NCBI RefSeq assembly: GCF_019900845.1
Contig: NZ_CP074570.1
Span: 1,054,001 to 1,118,000, forward strand
DNA: 64,000 bases
Reading direction: 5' to 3'
Source: Paraneptunicella aestuarii
Lineage (GTDB): Bacteria > Pseudomonadota > Gammaproteobacteria > Enterobacterales > Alteromonadaceae
Part shown: positions 33,470 to 43,647 of the stretch, piece by piece
Numbering within the stretch: position 1 is the stretch's first letter
Layout: each line of letters opens with the position of its first letter
The notes under the pieces: model-generated
Told to the model about the DNA's origin: nothing
Seen by the model: the letters and a program-made list of their open reading frames with translations, nothing else
Databases searched by the model: none
Program-made: the position numbers and the translations under genes

Positions 33470-35083
33470 TTATTTAACGCCGTGCATTCCGCGTTTCAGG
33501 ATGGGCGAGATAAGGATCATGAATACCCCTACACCAATACCAACCCACATCAGGAATTGGAACAATTCTGTGTAGGTTGCTGCAACTGCGTGGATGTCGT
33601 TTAGGTCGGTGTGCTCAGTGTCTACTGCTGCCATTTTACCTAAGCGCATTGCTACGGTTTCTGCCAATGCTGTTGCCAGGAACCAGGTTCCCATTGCCAT
33701 ACCTACAACACGATGAATGGCTAGCTTGGTTACTGCCGACAATCCAACCGGTGACAAGCAGAGTTCGCCAGTGGTGTGCAGCAGGTAGGCTAGTGCCATC
33801 CAAATCATGCTGATGTGTCCGGTTTCATCCGGGTATTGAGCGCCAATTACCAATGCACCGAAGCCTAAACCTGCTTGCATAATGCCTAAGCCAAACTTGA
33901 CCGGGGTGCTGGGGTTTAGATTTCTCTTATCTAGCCAAACCCATAAGGCTGCGAATGGTAGTGACAATAACATAATGTATAAGGCGTTTAAGCTACCAAA
34001 TTGTGATGCGGTGATTTCGAAGTCGCCTATTTGGCGGTCGATGACGCGGTCGGTGAACAGGGTCATTGAACCAGCGGCTTGTTCGAACAAGGCCCAGAAG
34101 ATAATCGTGGATGCGATAAGTACCATTAGCACTATCATTTTATGCACATCTTCTTTTTTGCCTTTCAGCACTGAATAAGCAACAAGACCTACCCCCGCAA
34201 GCACTAATAACGTTTGTTGAGTCATGAATACTACGGGTTCATGTTGTACCATCAACCAAGAAATGCCCAAACTGGCAAAGGCTGCCAGGTAGATGACATG
34301 TTCTTTCTTAATACCCATGAACTTCTCTTTTAGAATTTCCGGGTTTTCTGGCTCTGCTAATCCGTATAGGTATTTTTGACCATAAGAAAATGTGATCAAA
34401 CCAATTAACATGCCGATACCTGCCGCGCCGAAGCCATAGCCCCAGCCATAGACTTCACCAAGGTAGCCACAGATCATGGTTGCCAGGAATGAACCTACGT
34501 TGATACCCATGTAGAAAATGGTGAAGCCTGAGTCACGACGAGGGTCGCCTTCTGCGTAAAGCTGACCAACGATGGTGGAGATATTAGGTTTCAGGAATCC
34601 AACACCGGTAACGATTAATGCCAGAGCAAAGTAGAATACGTTGAGTGCTGCGGTGTCCTGGATTTTGATGGTTTCTTGAAGGGTAGTACCTGCGGCTAAC
34701 ACGGTTCCGTCGGAAAGGGTTAACGCGGATTGCAGTATGGTTCCTGCGTCGTATTGCACAGCTTGATGGCCCTCGACTGCCATCAATAAGTGCCCCAGGC
34801 AGAGTAAAATACCGCCAAATAAAACGGCTTTTCTCATGCCGAGATATCGGTCGGCTAATACGCCCCCGATTACTGGAAGCGCGTATACCAATCCTGCATA
34901 GGCTCCCAATACTTCCAACCCTTCACCGTCGCTGAACAGGTGGTATTTTGTAAGATATAAAAGGAGTAGGTATTTCATCCCGTAGAAGGAGAAACGTTCC
35001 CACAATTCTGTCGCGAAACATACGTAAAGTCCCTTTGGATGACCAAATAAATTGTCGGAACTTTCAATGGCAATGGCAGTCAT
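33470..35083 (-). CDS. POT-family proton-dependent di/tripeptide transporter
   Basis: The 537-residue inner-membrane protein belongs to the proton-coupled oligopeptide transporters. The family proton motif ExxERFxFYG is present in TELWERFSFYGMKYLLLLYL (about residues 25-44). Further features are DRYLGMRKAVLFGG and FTIFYMGINVGSFLATMICG, and about 14 membrane helices, the count expected for bacterial POTs. It imports small peptides with protons. It is monocistronic with its own terminator hairpin. A decayed piece of a near-identical gene with the same terminator lies 5.7 kb to the left on the other side of the defence island. Confidence 0.92.
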   Translation of the reverse strand: MTAIAIESSDNLFGHPKGLYVCFATELWERFSFYGMKYLLLLYLTKYHLFSDGEGLEVLGAYAGLVYALPVIGGVLADRYLGMRKAVLFGGILLCLGHLLMAVEGHQAVQYDAGTILQSALTLSDGTVLAAGTTLQETIKIQDTAALNVFYFALALIVTGVGFLKPNISTIVGQLYAEGDPRRDSGFTIFYMGINVGSFLATMICGYLGEVYGWGYGFGAAGIGMLIGLITFSYGQKYLYGLAEPENPEILKEKFMGIKKEHVIYLAAFASLGISWLMVQHEPVVFMTQQTLLVLAGVGLVAYSVLKGKKEDVHKMIVLMVLIASTIIFWALFEQAAGSMTLFTDRVIDRQIGDFEITASQFGSLNALYIMLLSLPFAALWVWLDKRNLNPSTPVKFGLGIMQAGLGFGALVIGAQYPDETGHISMIWMALAYLLHTTGELCLSPVGLSAVTKLAIHRVVGMAMGTWFLATALAETVAMRLGKMAAVDTEHTDLNDIHAVAATYTELFQFLMWVGIGVGVFMILISPILKRGMHGVK

Positions 35084-35509
35084 AAATCAGCCTCAAAATT
35101 CGGTTTTATAAGTTTTATTATCGAAACGAAAGCACGGTTATACCGGGCGAGGTGGGCAAAAGCAAGCTTGAGAAAGAAAGCAAGCCTTTGTTATGTGTAT
35201 TAAATTGTTTGTGAATTTGGCTGTGGTTAGGGATTTTGTTTGAGGGAATGAGCTCTTGTTTTTTCTGATTCTTTAATTAAGGCTTGGTTAATTCAATGTT
35301 GGCAACATTGCCGATCATACAAATAATAACACTCTTATACTGTTCAAGCTGTTGGCAAATCGTGTAAAATCGGCGCCCTTTGTATATTGCTTGGATTCCA
35401 GCGTGCGCTCCGTATGTAAATACGGTATGTAAAGTGGGCGATTAGCAGCGCACAGTAAAAAACAATATTCAGCGACTTAGTAATAAAAATAAGCAGGTTT
35501 AAGCAGGAA
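35084..35509. promoter_or_regulatory. Divergent promoter region of POT and capsule genes
   Basis: This is a 426-bp gap without a gene. It holds the short palindrome CCGTA/TACGG near 35410-35425 and several AT-rich stretches suited to promoters for both directions. I did not find a JUMPstart/ops element of the enterobacterial type. The long untranslated region before the capsule export gene may carry regulation. Confidence 0.4.
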
Positions 35510-38194
35510 ATGAAAAACAGATTTGGATATATTTTATGCCTCTTTCTAGTTTTCTCACCGTTAGCATTTGCACAACAAGCATTCCAGCCGACGAAAGAAC
35601 AATTAGAAATATTTAAAAAGCTTTCACCTGAACAACAAGAAGCGCTGGCAAAAAAGTATGGCATGGATTTGAATATGCTAGGGATGGGAGATGGAACTTC
35701 TACCAACTCGTCTAAAGAATTAAGTAGCCCGTATATGCTGCCCCGTGCCGATGGCATGAATAAGGAGCAAGACAAACAAGCTCAAGAATATTACGAGCAG
35801 ACTGATGAAGAAGAGGATGAATTAAAACCCTTTGGTTATGATTTATTTGCTGGCCAGCCTACGACTTTCTCTCCTCTTGCCAAAGCCCCGGTTCCTTCCA
35901 ATCATTTAATGGGGCTTGGCGATAAGCTGCTGATTAGCCTATACGGTAAAGTTAACGAGCAATACGATCTGGAAGTTAATCGTCAGGGGCAAGTTGTTGT
36001 TCCCGGGTTGCCCCCGATGAATGTGGCTGGATTAACTTATTCGGAAGCAAAAGATTTTATTAAACAGCGCGTTGAAGAGCAGAATATTGGGGTTTCGGCT
36101 CATGTTGCCTTCGGTGAGTTGGGATCTATTCAAGTTTTCGTACTGGGTGATGCTTATACTCCGGGTACATACACTGTCAGCTCCTTGTCGACTATTACCC
36201 ACGCCTTGTTTGCCAGTGGTGGCATCAAAGAAATCGGCTCTTTGCGTAATATCCAGTTAAAACGCGCGGGTAAAGTGGTGGTTAATCTGGATTTGTATGA
36301 TTTGCTGTTGCGCGGTGATACCAAAGATGATGTCCTTTTACGTTCTGGTGATGTGGTATTCATTCCTTCTGTAGGTAAGCAAATAACGGTTGATGGAGCG
36401 GTAAATCGCCCTGCGATTTACGAAGTGAAACCGGGTGAAACCTTCAAGGATTTGCTCGCTATGGTCGGTGGGCCTGCCAATGAAGCTTATCTTCGTAAAG
36501 TGAGCGTGTATCAATATAAAAATGGCACCAAGCATATTCAAAATGTGGATCTGAATAAGTCTGCACAGTTGCAAAAAACCGTTGAAAATGTTGCACAGGT
36601 CATTGTTCCTAATGCGGGTGAGCGTTTACAGGACGCTATTCAATTATTAGGTGAAGTGACTCGTCCTGGATTTTATGAGTGGTATGAAGGCATTTCACTG
36701 TTGTCATTAATTGATTCTGAAACCGGGTTCTTTACTGAGCATTCAGATATTAATTATGGCCTGTTGTTACGTCGTAATAATGGTGAGATTCAGGCTATAC
36801 AGTTTAGCCCTGCAAAGTTGTTGACAGATAAAAGCTACGATAAGCCGCTTATGCCTGAAGATAAGTTGTTTATTTTCTCAACCAATACCAAGTCCAAACA
36901 ACTGTTGAGCTTCGAAGAATTAACCGGGGAAGAGTCGAAGCAAGATTTGATTAAGGAACGTGTTGAGAAGCAAATCGAAGAGCAATTTTTCTGGGATTTA
37001 TATGCTAATTTGGATGAAGAAGATGATGCCAATATCAAGCAGAAGAAAGAGGAGGTAACCACCGATTTACCTACTTTGTTTGAATTGGAGAATGAAAGCT
37101 TTTCTGAGTTAGTTGAGAAATACAAAATTTATCGCTGGGATACCAGTTCTCGCCATTATTTGCTATGGCCTGCATACAAAATGGTATTGGATGCCAATCG
37201 TATTGGTAGTGTTCTACCTTTAATTGAAGTTAGTGGAAATGTGCGTTACCCCGGTGCTTATCCTTTAAGTGAAGGTGGCTCTTTGGAAGATGCGCTTGAT
37301 GCGGCTGGTGGGGTGACTGATTTGGCATCGCCCATGATCAAGGTCTCTCGTGAAACGCCTTCGGGTGTTGAGCAGTTTGATGTCAATATTAAGGTTGCTA
37401 AAGACTTTCTTATTTCAGGTAAAGACAAGATTTCTGTCTTTACCAAGCCAGAAGCTAATGATTTTGCTCAGGTACAAATTCGCGGAGAAGTGAAGTTCCC
37501 GGGAACCTATACGGTGAAGCGTGGCGAGTTGCTTTCCAGTTTGATCGCCAAAGCGGGGGGCCTAACTAAGTACGCTCATGCCGATGGTGCAGTGTTTACC
37601 CGTGAGTCCTTGAAGTCGAAAGAGAAGGAAAACTTGTTAGCTTTGGCTGATGAATTACGTAAGCAAGTTGCAGCCAAGCGATTAACGAATAATGTTACTG
37701 ATAGCAGTAATGTTAACTACAACGAACTGCAAAAGGTGCTTGCGGATCTGACCAACACTGAAGCTGTAGGTCGTATGGTTATTGATTTACCTTCTTTGCT
37801 TGAAGGAAATCTGGATTCAGATGTTGAGTTGATTCGGGGCGATATTTTAGTTGTTCCTCCCAGATCGCAAACCGTTTCTGTGGTCGGTGAAGTGTACTTG
37901 CCTACCTCTCACCGTTACCGTACAGGGTTATCGATTGATGACTATCTGGATAGCAGCGGTGGCGTGAAAAAACTGGGTGATGAAGACAATGTTTTTGTTA
38001 TCCAGGCAAATGGTTCGGTTATTCGTCCTGATAAAGGCTTTTGGTATTCGTCGGCTTCTTCTTCATTGAAGCCGGGGGATACTATTGTTGTGCCGCTGGA
38101 TGCAAACCCCATTGATAATTTGACATTGTGGTCTTCAGTAACGCAAATTCTGTATCAATCTGGTGTTGCGATTGCTGCGATTGGTTCTTTGTAA
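35510..38194 (+). CDS. Polysaccharide export outer-membrane protein with several SLBB domains
   Basis: The 894-residue protein starts with a signal peptide (FGYILCLFLVFSPLAFAQQ) and a helical stretch, then a polysaccharide-export domain (about residues 130-210, GLGDKLLISLYGKVNEQYD). Several SLBB beta-grasp repeats follow (near 210-290, 295-370, 390-470, 615-690, 705-790 and 845 onward). An acidic coiled segment (about 485-545) splits the repeats. Wza-type proteins with this extended layout (about 900 residues, as in Vibrio OtnA/WbfF) form the outer-membrane channel for capsule or O-antigen capsule. There is no lipobox. It opens the polysaccharide cluster, followed 38 bp later by wecB. The hydrophobic C-terminal end (TLWSSVTQILYQSGVAIAAI) is typical. 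Confidence 0.9.
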   Translation: MKNRFGYILCLFLVFSPLAFAQQAFQPTKEQLEIFKKLSPEQQEALAKKYGMDLNMLGMGDGTSTNSSKELSSPYMLPRADGMNKEQDKQAQEYYEQTDEEEDELKPFGYDLFAGQPTTFSPLAKAPVPSNHLMGLGDKLLISLYGKVNEQYDLEVNRQGQVVVPGLPPMNVAGLTYSEAKDFIKQRVEEQNIGVSAHVAFGELGSIQVFVLGDAYTPGTYTVSSLSTITHALFASGGIKEIGSLRNIQLKRAGKVVVNLDLYDLLLRGDTKDDVLLRSGDVVFIPSVGKQITVDGAVNRPAIYEVKPGETFKDLLAMVGGPANEAYLRKVSVYQYKNGTKHIQNVDLNKSAQLQKTVENVAQVIVPNAGERLQDAIQLLGEVTRPGFYEWYEGISLLSLIDSETGFFTEHSDINYGLLLRRNNGEIQAIQFSPAKLLTDKSYDKPLMPEDKLFIFSTNTKSKQLLSFEELTGEESKQDLIKERVEKQIEEQFFWDLYANLDEEDDANIKQKKEEVTTDLPTLFELENESFSELVEKYKIYRWDTSSRHYLLWPAYKMVLDANRIGSVLPLIEVSGNVRYPGAYPLSEGGSLEDALDAAGGVTDLASPMIKVSRETPSGVEQFDVNIKVAKDFLISGKDKISVFTKPEANDFAQVQIRGEVKFPGTYTVKRGELLSSLIAKAGGLTKYAHADGAVFTRESLKSKEKENLLALADELRKQVAAKRLTNNVTDSSNVNYNELQKVLADLTNTEAVGRMVIDLPSLLEGNLDSDVELIRGDILVVPPRSQTVSVVGEVYLPTSHRYRTGLSIDDYLDSSGGVKKLGDEDNVFVIQANGSVIRPDKGFWYSSASSSLKPGDTIVVPLDANPIDNLTLWSSVTQILYQSGVAIAAIGSL

Positions 38195-38232
38195 GGCTAT
38201 GTCGGTTTAATTTCGTTTAGAGTGGATTGTAA

Positions 38233-39369
38233 GTGTTAAAAGTATTGACTGTCTTTGGGACGAGACCTGAGGCGATTAAAATGGCGATGGTTGTTAAGCA
38301 ACTCGCCGCAGCTGAGCATATTGAATCTAAAGTATGTGTGACAGCTCAGCATAGAGAAATGCTGGATCAGGTTTTACAGTTATTCGAAATACAGCCTGAT
38401 TATGACTTGGATATTATGACCAAACAGCAAGACTTGTACGATGTAACCAGTCGTATTCTGCTTGGGTTGCGAGAAATTCTACAAAATGAAAAACCCGATG
38501 TTGTGTTGGTTCACGGAGATACCACCACGACATTAGCCACCAGTTTGGCTTGTTATTATGCCAAGGTGAAAGTAGGGCATGTTGAAGCTGGGCTTCGCAC
38601 TGGTGATATCTACTCTCCCTGGCCGGAAGAGGCTAACCGTCGTTTAACGGGGGTGCTAACGAATTTGCATTTTGCTCCAACGGATTCTTCAAAGCAGAAT
38701 TTGCTTGCTGAAGGCGTTGATGAAAGTGCGATTTGGGTGACTGGTAATACTGTCATTGATGCCTTGTTAGAAGTTAACAAGATAGTTAATGAGAAGCAGG
38801 ATGTACAAACTGCAATTGTTTCTCAGTTACAGCAGTCTTGTGACTTCGATTTAAATCGAGAGTTTGTATTAATCACTGGGCATCGTAGAGAAAGTTTTGG
38901 TTCAGGCTTTGAAAATATTTGTGCTGCCATTAAAACTTTGGCAAACAAGTATCCTGAGATTGATTTTATCTATCCTGTACACCTTAATCCGAATGTTCGC
39001 GAACCGGTAAATCGCATATTGGTTGATACACCGAATGTGAAGTTAATCGAGCCCTTGGAATATTTGCCGTTCGTATTTTTGATGGGGCGAAGTAAAGTCA
39101 TTTTGACCGATTCTGGTGGTATTCAGGAAGAGGCTCCTTCATTAGGCAAGCCTGTTTTGGTGATGAGAGATACGACTGAGCGTCCTGAAGCTGTTGCTGC
39201 CGGCACGGTTATTTTAGTCGGTACTGAACAGGATAAAATTGTTCAGGAATTATCATTACTGTTAGACGATGAGCAGCACTATGCTGCTATGGCTGAAGCT
39301 CATAATCCTTACGGGGACGGTCAAAGTGCCAAGCGCATCGTGGATATTTTGCAATCTGTTCAAATTTAG
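38233..39369 (+). CDS. wecB: UDP-N-acetylglucosamine 2-epimerase
   Basis: WecB interconverts UDP-GlcNAc and UDP-ManNAc. The 378-residue protein shows the family landmarks [18 protein letters not shown] at the N-terminus, [47 protein letters not shown] and [20 protein letters not shown]; the last forms the UDP-binding site. The start is GTG. The next gene, wecC, uses its product, so the pair makes UDP-ManNAcA for the capsule or O-polysaccharide. It is cytoplasmic and cotranscribed with the neighbours. Confidence 0.95.
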   Translation: MLKVLTVFGTRPEAIKMAMVVKQLAAAEHIESKVCVTAQHREMLDQVLQLFEIQPDYDLDIMTKQQDLYDVTSRILLGLREILQNEKPDVVLVHGDTTTTLATSLACYYAKVKVGHVEAGLRTGDIYSPWPEEANRRLTGVLTNLHFAPTDSSKQNLLAEGVDESAIWVTGNTVIDALLEVNKIVNEKQDVQTAIVSQLQQSCDFDLNREFVLITGHRRESFGSGFENICAAIKTLANKYPEIDFIYPVHLNPNVREPVNRILVDTPNVKLIEPLEYLPFVFLMGRSKVILTDSGGIQEEAPSLGKPVLVMRDTTERPEAVAAGTVILVGTEQDKIVQELSLLLDDEQHYAAMAEAHNPYGDGQSAKRIVDILQSVQI

Positions 39370-39380
39370 GTAATTCACCC

Positions 39381-40646
39381 TTGTTTAATAAAATTTCAGT
39401 TATCGGATTGGGCTACATTGGTTTGCCCACCGCTGCTATGTTCGCTTCCAGAAAGAAGCAGGTTATTGGTATTGATGTAAATTCACATGCTGTGGACACT
39501 ATTAACTCAGGTAATATTCATATAGTTGAGCCTGATTTGGACATCGTCGTTCGCGCAGCAGTAACACAGAAATACTTAAGAGCCAGTTTAATTCCTGAAG
39601 CTTCTGATGCTTTTTTAATCGCTGTTCCCACGCCATTTAAAGACGATAAACAACCTGATTTGAGCTATATCGAAGCGGCTTGTAAGGCGATTGCTCCAGT
39701 ATTGCAAAAAGGTAATGTATTGGTGTTGGAATCTACCTCGCCAGTTGGTGCAACCAAGCAAATGGCACAATGGATCGCTGAATTAAGACCGGATTTGAGT
39801 TTGCCGAGTGGTGTTGATTCTACTGAGCAGGATTTGTTTATCGCTCATTGCCCCGAGCGCGTTTTACCAGGACACGTGATGCGTGAATTGGTTGAAAACG
39901 ATCGCGTTATTGGTGGTTTGTCGAAAGCTTGTGCTGAGAAAGCCAAAGCCTTGTATCAGATTTTTGTTGAGGGTGAGTGTGTCCTTACCGATTGTGATAC
40001 CGCTGAAATGGCGAAGCTAACAGAGAACGCTTTTAGAGACGTTAATATTGCCTTCGCTAATGAGTTGTCCATTATTTGCGACGAGCTAGGCATTAATGTG
40101 TGGGAATTGATTGCTATTGCTAACCGTCACCCACGAGTAAATATATTGCAACCTGGGCCGGGTGTCGGTGGCCATTGTATCGCCGTTGATCCTTGGTTTA
40201 TCGTAAGCCGTACACCTGAACTGGCTTCGCTGATCGCTACTGCCAGAAAAGTAAACGATGGCAAGCCTGAGTGGGTTCTGGATAAGGTGAATGCCGCTTT
40301 GGTTGAGGTGGCGAATGTGAAAGGTGTGGCTCCGTCTCAGTTGAGCATCGCGTGTCTGGGTTTGGCATTTAAACCTGATATTGATGATTTGCGTGAAAGC
40401 CCTGCGCTGCAGATCACTAAAACCTTGTCGGAAAGGCATACTGGACAGATTTTAGCGGTTGAACCAAACATTCATGAGTTACCTGCTAAGTTGTCGGCTG
40501 GCAATATTCGTCTGGTTGATGAATATACGGCAGTGAAAGAGGCCGATATTGTGTTGCTATTGGTTGATCATAAGCAGTTTAAGTCTATGCCTCTTCAGTT
40601 GAGTGATACGCAACGCTTGGTCGATACTCGTGGTGTCTGGAACTAA
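39381..40646 (+). CDS. wecC: UDP-N-acetyl-D-mannosamine dehydrogenase
   Basis: WecC oxidises UDP-ManNAc to UDP-ManNAcA with two NAD+. The 421-residue sequence is close to the enterobacterial enzyme: KISVIGLGYIGLPTAAMFAS, NIHIVEPDLDIVV, LIAVPTPFKDDKQPDLSYIE, LESTSPVGATKQMA, and the active-site stretch NRHPRVNILQPGPGVGGHCI with the catalytic Cys. The start codon is TTG 11 bp after wecB. The following glycosyltransferase frame overlaps its 3' end. It supplies an acidic sugar, so the polysaccharide is probably anionic. Confidence 0.95.
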   Translation: MFNKISVIGLGYIGLPTAAMFASRKKQVIGIDVNSHAVDTINSGNIHIVEPDLDIVVRAAVTQKYLRASLIPEASDAFLIAVPTPFKDDKQPDLSYIEAACKAIAPVLQKGNVLVLESTSPVGATKQMAQWIAELRPDLSLPSGVDSTEQDLFIAHCPERVLPGHVMRELVENDRVIGGLSKACAEKAKALYQIFVEGECVLTDCDTAEMAKLTENAFRDVNIAFANELSIICDELGINVWELIAIANRHPRVNILQPGPGVGGHCIAVDPWFIVSRTPELASLIATARKVNDGKPEWVLDKVNAALVEVANVKGVAPSQLSIACLGLAFKPDIDDLRESPALQITKTLSERHTGQILAVEPNIHELPAKLSAGNIRLVDEYTAVKEADIVLLLVDHKQFKSMPLQLSDTQRLVDTRGVWN

Positions 40647-41829
40647 TTCCAACACACCGTCATTACCGTCAGTGCATATGGTCATTAAGACCAATGCGCT
40701 GATTTATGATGATAGATTCAGAAAGGAAGTTCAGTCGTTACAGCGCATCGGATGCCAAGTAAGTGCTTCAGTGCTTGAAGATGCTAACCAAGCTCGAAAT
40801 GGTCATGACTACGGTGATGGTGTTCAGCAGAACTTTCGTGTGCTTTCTCTGCTTACCAAACGCCTATTGAAATCTCGCTTGTTTGTGCTTTTTCATTTAA
40901 GTGAGTTTATTCTTCGCACTTGTCTTCATATTATTCGTTCCAAACCTGATGTTGTTTGGATACATGATCCTATCTTGATGGTGTTTGTGCCTTTTCTTCA
41001 GTTATTGAAGGTAATGGGGTTTACGCGGAAAATCATCTGGGATCAGCATGAATTGCCTATTAAGCGTATTGATCAGTCTGGTGCGTTGCGCCGAGTGTTT
41101 GCGTGGTTTTGTCGAGGTGCGGATCTGGTTGTTGCTGCAAATCAGGAGCGCCTGGATTATTTGAAAGATCATTATCCAGGGTTTGATAAGGTTGCCCATG
41201 GCGTGATCCGTAACTATTCCGATCATGAGTTTATCGAACAACCATCCAAGCCTTTACCCGACGATCTGGTTAATTGGTTGGATGGTAGAGAATACTTTCT
41301 GGTACAAAGTGGCGTTGTTGAGCTACGTAACTTTCGTGCGGTCGCAGAAGCCATTATTCCCGATGACACTTTGCCTGTGATTGTTGCTGTTGGTGGTGGT
41401 GATAAGGCTTTAATTAATGAGCTGCAACAACGTTATGGTGAGCGTTTTCAACAGCGGGTTTATCTGATTGGCAAAGTGCCGCAAATGGAGCTGACACGCT
41501 ATTTGGATGGCTCTGTTGCCAGTATCATTTTTTATCAGAAGTCATACGGCATCAATAATTGGTTGTGTGAACCTAATCGCTTGTTTCAGGCTCTGAATCG
41601 AAATCGTCCTGTGATCGTGGGTAATAACCCTCCAATGGCGTCTGTATTACAAGAATATCCATTGGGTGAGGTTGTCGCTGATGATGGCTCTGAGCCTGAA
41701 TATCTGAAACAGGCATTAAAACAGTTTATGCAGAATCGGGGACAACTTCCTGCATTATCAGAAGCGCAAATTGCGAATATTGGTTGGGAATCTCAGGATC
41801 CTCATATCGCTGAACTGGTTAGATGCTGA
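40633..41829 (+). CDS. Glycosyltransferase, GT-B fold
   Basis: The protein of about 398 residues looks like a GT4-type enzyme. It has an N-terminal donor/acceptor half starting VHMVIKTNALIYDDRFRKEV, a basic-hydrophobic acceptor face (KVMGFTRKIIWDQHELPIKR) and a C-terminal half with LVQSGVVELRNFRAVAEAII and the end motif WLCEPNRLFQALNRNRPVIV, in which the Glu contacts the nucleotide sugar. Start is uncertain: the frame opens at GTG 40603, and I use GTG 40633; ATG 40678 is also possible, and no ribosome site decides. It overlaps the wecC stop, indicating coupling. The specific linkage cannot be read; ManNAcA transfer is possible given the neighbours. Confidence 0.8.
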   Translation: MSGTNSNTPSLPSVHMVIKTNALIYDDRFRKEVQSLQRIGCQVSASVLEDANQARNGHDYGDGVQQNFRVLSLLTKRLLKSRLFVLFHLSEFILRTCLHIIRSKPDVVWIHDPILMVFVPFLQLLKVMGFTRKIIWDQHELPIKRIDQSGALRRVFAWFCRGADLVVAANQERLDYLKDHYPGFDKVAHGVIRNYSDHEFIEQPSKPLPDDLVNWLDGREYFLVQSGVVELRNFRAVAEAIIPDDTLPVIVAVGGGDKALINELQQRYGERFQQRVYLIGKVPQMELTRYLDGSVASIIFYQKSYGINNWLCEPNRLFQALNRNRPVIVGNNPPMASVLQEYPLGEVVADDGSEPEYLKQALKQFMQNRGQLPALSEAQIANIGWESQDPHIAELVRC

Positions 41830-41838
41830 ACTATTGCC

Positions 41839-42975
41839 ATGAATGTCTTATTTGTTCCTTTTAACTATCAGAATCCGTTTCAGCCAATTGCTGCTTTGTT
41901 TTTTCACGATCAGGTTCAGGCATTGGTGCAGTCTGGCGTTAAAGTGGTTGTGCTAAGTGCTGTGTCAGTTTCGTTGCCCAATGTTGTAAAGTGTAAAGGC
42001 AAAGGCTTAGGGTATCGCCATTGGCAAGATAAAGGCGTTGATGTCTATCAGTTTATGTTTCCCGCAGTGCCCAAAGCGCCAAGACTAAATCAATGGATTC
42101 GTTTACAGGTGCAAAAATTCCTCTATCAAAAAATTAAGCGTGAGCACAGCGCACCAGATTTGGTTCATGTTCAAATGTTCCCCGGTGGTGACTTTGGGCA
42201 ATGGATGCAAAAATCATTTTCTATTCCCTATGTTGTTACTGAGCATTTATCTGGCTTTTCTCAAGGTGTTTATAATGGTTGGCAATTGCAAAATGCTCAA
42301 TCGTGTTATAAACATGCGCAAGTGAGAATTGCTGTAAGTCAGCATTTGGCGACGACTTTAGAGCAATTGACCGAACAACCATTTGAGGTCATACCTAACT
42401 GCGTTGATGTTTCTTTATTTGAGCCTGAGTTGGATGTTGGTAAAAAAGCCATTCGGCGTTTTATTCATGTAGGTCGATTAGATCCTATCAAGAATCAGGC
42501 AATGTTAATTGAAGCTTTTGCGAAGGCGGACTTGCCTGAAGATTGTAGTCTTACAATCGTTGGGGCTGGAAGTGAAGAAGCTAATTTACGCCGCATAATT
42601 GATAGCTTGAATATTGGTGATAAAGTCGAGCTGTACGGTGAGGCGACGAAGGCGGAAGTAATTAAACTATTGTCTTTGCACGATGCTTTTGTTTTGGCTA
42701 GTCGCTATGAGACTTTTGGTGTGGTGCTAATTGAAGCAATGAGTATGGGGTTGCCAGTGATCTCAACGGATTGTTTGGGAGCCCGAGAAATTATTACCGA
42801 TGATAAAGTTGGTGAAATTTGCTCCTGTGATAGAGAGGCGTTATCTCAATTACTCGCGTCTTTTACTTCTCGTTATTATGACTCTCGGTATATTCGGCAG
42901 TTTGCAGTTGAACATTTTTCCAATCAATCAGTTGCAAATATGATCAATAAAGTCTATAGCCGAATTGTCCGCTAA
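41839..42975 (+). CDS. Glycosyltransferase family 4
   Basis: The 378-residue GT4 enzyme has an N-terminal half beginning MNVLFVPFNYQNPFQPIAAL and the classical C-terminal donor site: RFIHVGRLDPIKNQAMLIEA, LTIVGAGSEEANLR, and SRYETFGVVLIEAMSMGLPV with the E-x7-E nucleotide-sugar motif. It lies ten bases behind the previous transferase. It adds one sugar to the lipid-linked repeat unit at the cytoplasmic face. The specificity is unknown. Confidence 0.88.
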   Translation: MNVLFVPFNYQNPFQPIAALFFHDQVQALVQSGVKVVVLSAVSVSLPNVVKCKGKGLGYRHWQDKGVDVYQFMFPAVPKAPRLNQWIRLQVQKFLYQKIKREHSAPDLVHVQMFPGGDFGQWMQKSFSIPYVVTEHLSGFSQGVYNGWQLQNAQSCYKHAQVRIAVSQHLATTLEQLTEQPFEVIPNCVDVSLFEPELDVGKKAIRRFIHVGRLDPIKNQAMLIEAFAKADLPEDCSLTIVGAGSEEANLRRIIDSLNIGDKVELYGEATKAEVIKLLSLHDAFVLASRYETFGVVLIEAMSMGLPVISTDCLGAREIITDDKVGEICSCDREALSQLLASFTSRYYDSRYIRQFAVEHFSNQSVANMINKVYSRIVR

Positions 42976-43041
42976 TCGTTAGAATACCGCGCGTTTTCCT
43001 CTAGTTTATTATTCAATTGAACTACCAATTGGGAGCCCTCT

Positions 43042-43647
43042 TTGTATCAGCACTTCTTTAAAGGCGTCATTGATCGAGTCATTGCTTTAGTCGCTCTTTG
43101 TGTTTCCTTACCTGTTTTAGTTCCTGTTACGTTGATATTGGCTGTGGCCTTGAGAGGGAATCCTTTTTTTGTACAGCAACGCCCTGGTTTGAAAGGAGAG
43201 CCTTTTTATTTGGTTAAGTTTAAAACCATGACGGATGCGAGGGATGAACATGGTGAGCTACTGCCTGATGATGAGCGATTGGTGCCTATTGGACGCTGGA
43301 TACGCTCTTTGAGTCTTGATGAGCTACCTCAATTTATTAATGTTCTAAAAGGTGAAATGTCTTTGATTGGGCCGCGTCCTTTGCTTATGGAGTATCTGGA
43401 TATCTATACGGCGGAAGAGCAGCGTAGGCATAATGTGCTTCCCGGAATAACGGGGTGGGCTCAGGTGAATGGACGTAATTCGATTTCATGGAAAGAGAAA
43501 TTTGCTCTGGATGTCTGGTACGTTGAGCATTTGAGTTTTGGTCTAGATATTAAGATTGTCTTCTTATCGGTTTTAAAGGTGCTGAAAAAAGAAGGGGTCA
43601 ATGCTTCAGAAACCGTTACCATGGAGAAATACAACGGTAATAATTAG
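43042..43647 (+). CDS. Undecaprenyl-phosphate sugar-phosphate transferase (initiating)
   Basis: The 201-residue protein belongs to the monotopic phosphoglycosyl transferases (bacterial sugar transferase family) that start repeat-unit synthesis. It has an N-terminal membrane re-entrant helix (IDRVIALVALCVSLPVLVPV), the family FKTMTDARDEHGELLPDDER with catalytic Asp/Glu, SLDELPQFINVLKGEMSLIG, GPRPLLMEYL and LPGITGWAQVNGRN. It lacks the long N-terminal five-helix part of WbaP/WcaJ, as in the small PglC-like class. The TTG start has GGGAG six bases upstream. It lies about 65 bp behind the GT4 gene and is convergent with wzx. Confidence 0.92.
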   Translation: MYQHFFKGVIDRVIALVALCVSLPVLVPVTLILAVALRGNPFFVQQRPGLKGEPFYLVKFKTMTDARDEHGELLPDDERLVPIGRWIRSLSLDELPQFINVLKGEMSLIGPRPLLMEYLDIYTAEEQRRHNVLPGITGWAQVNGRNSISWKEKFALDVWYVEHLSFGLDIKIVFLSVLKVLKKEGVNASETVTMEKYNGNN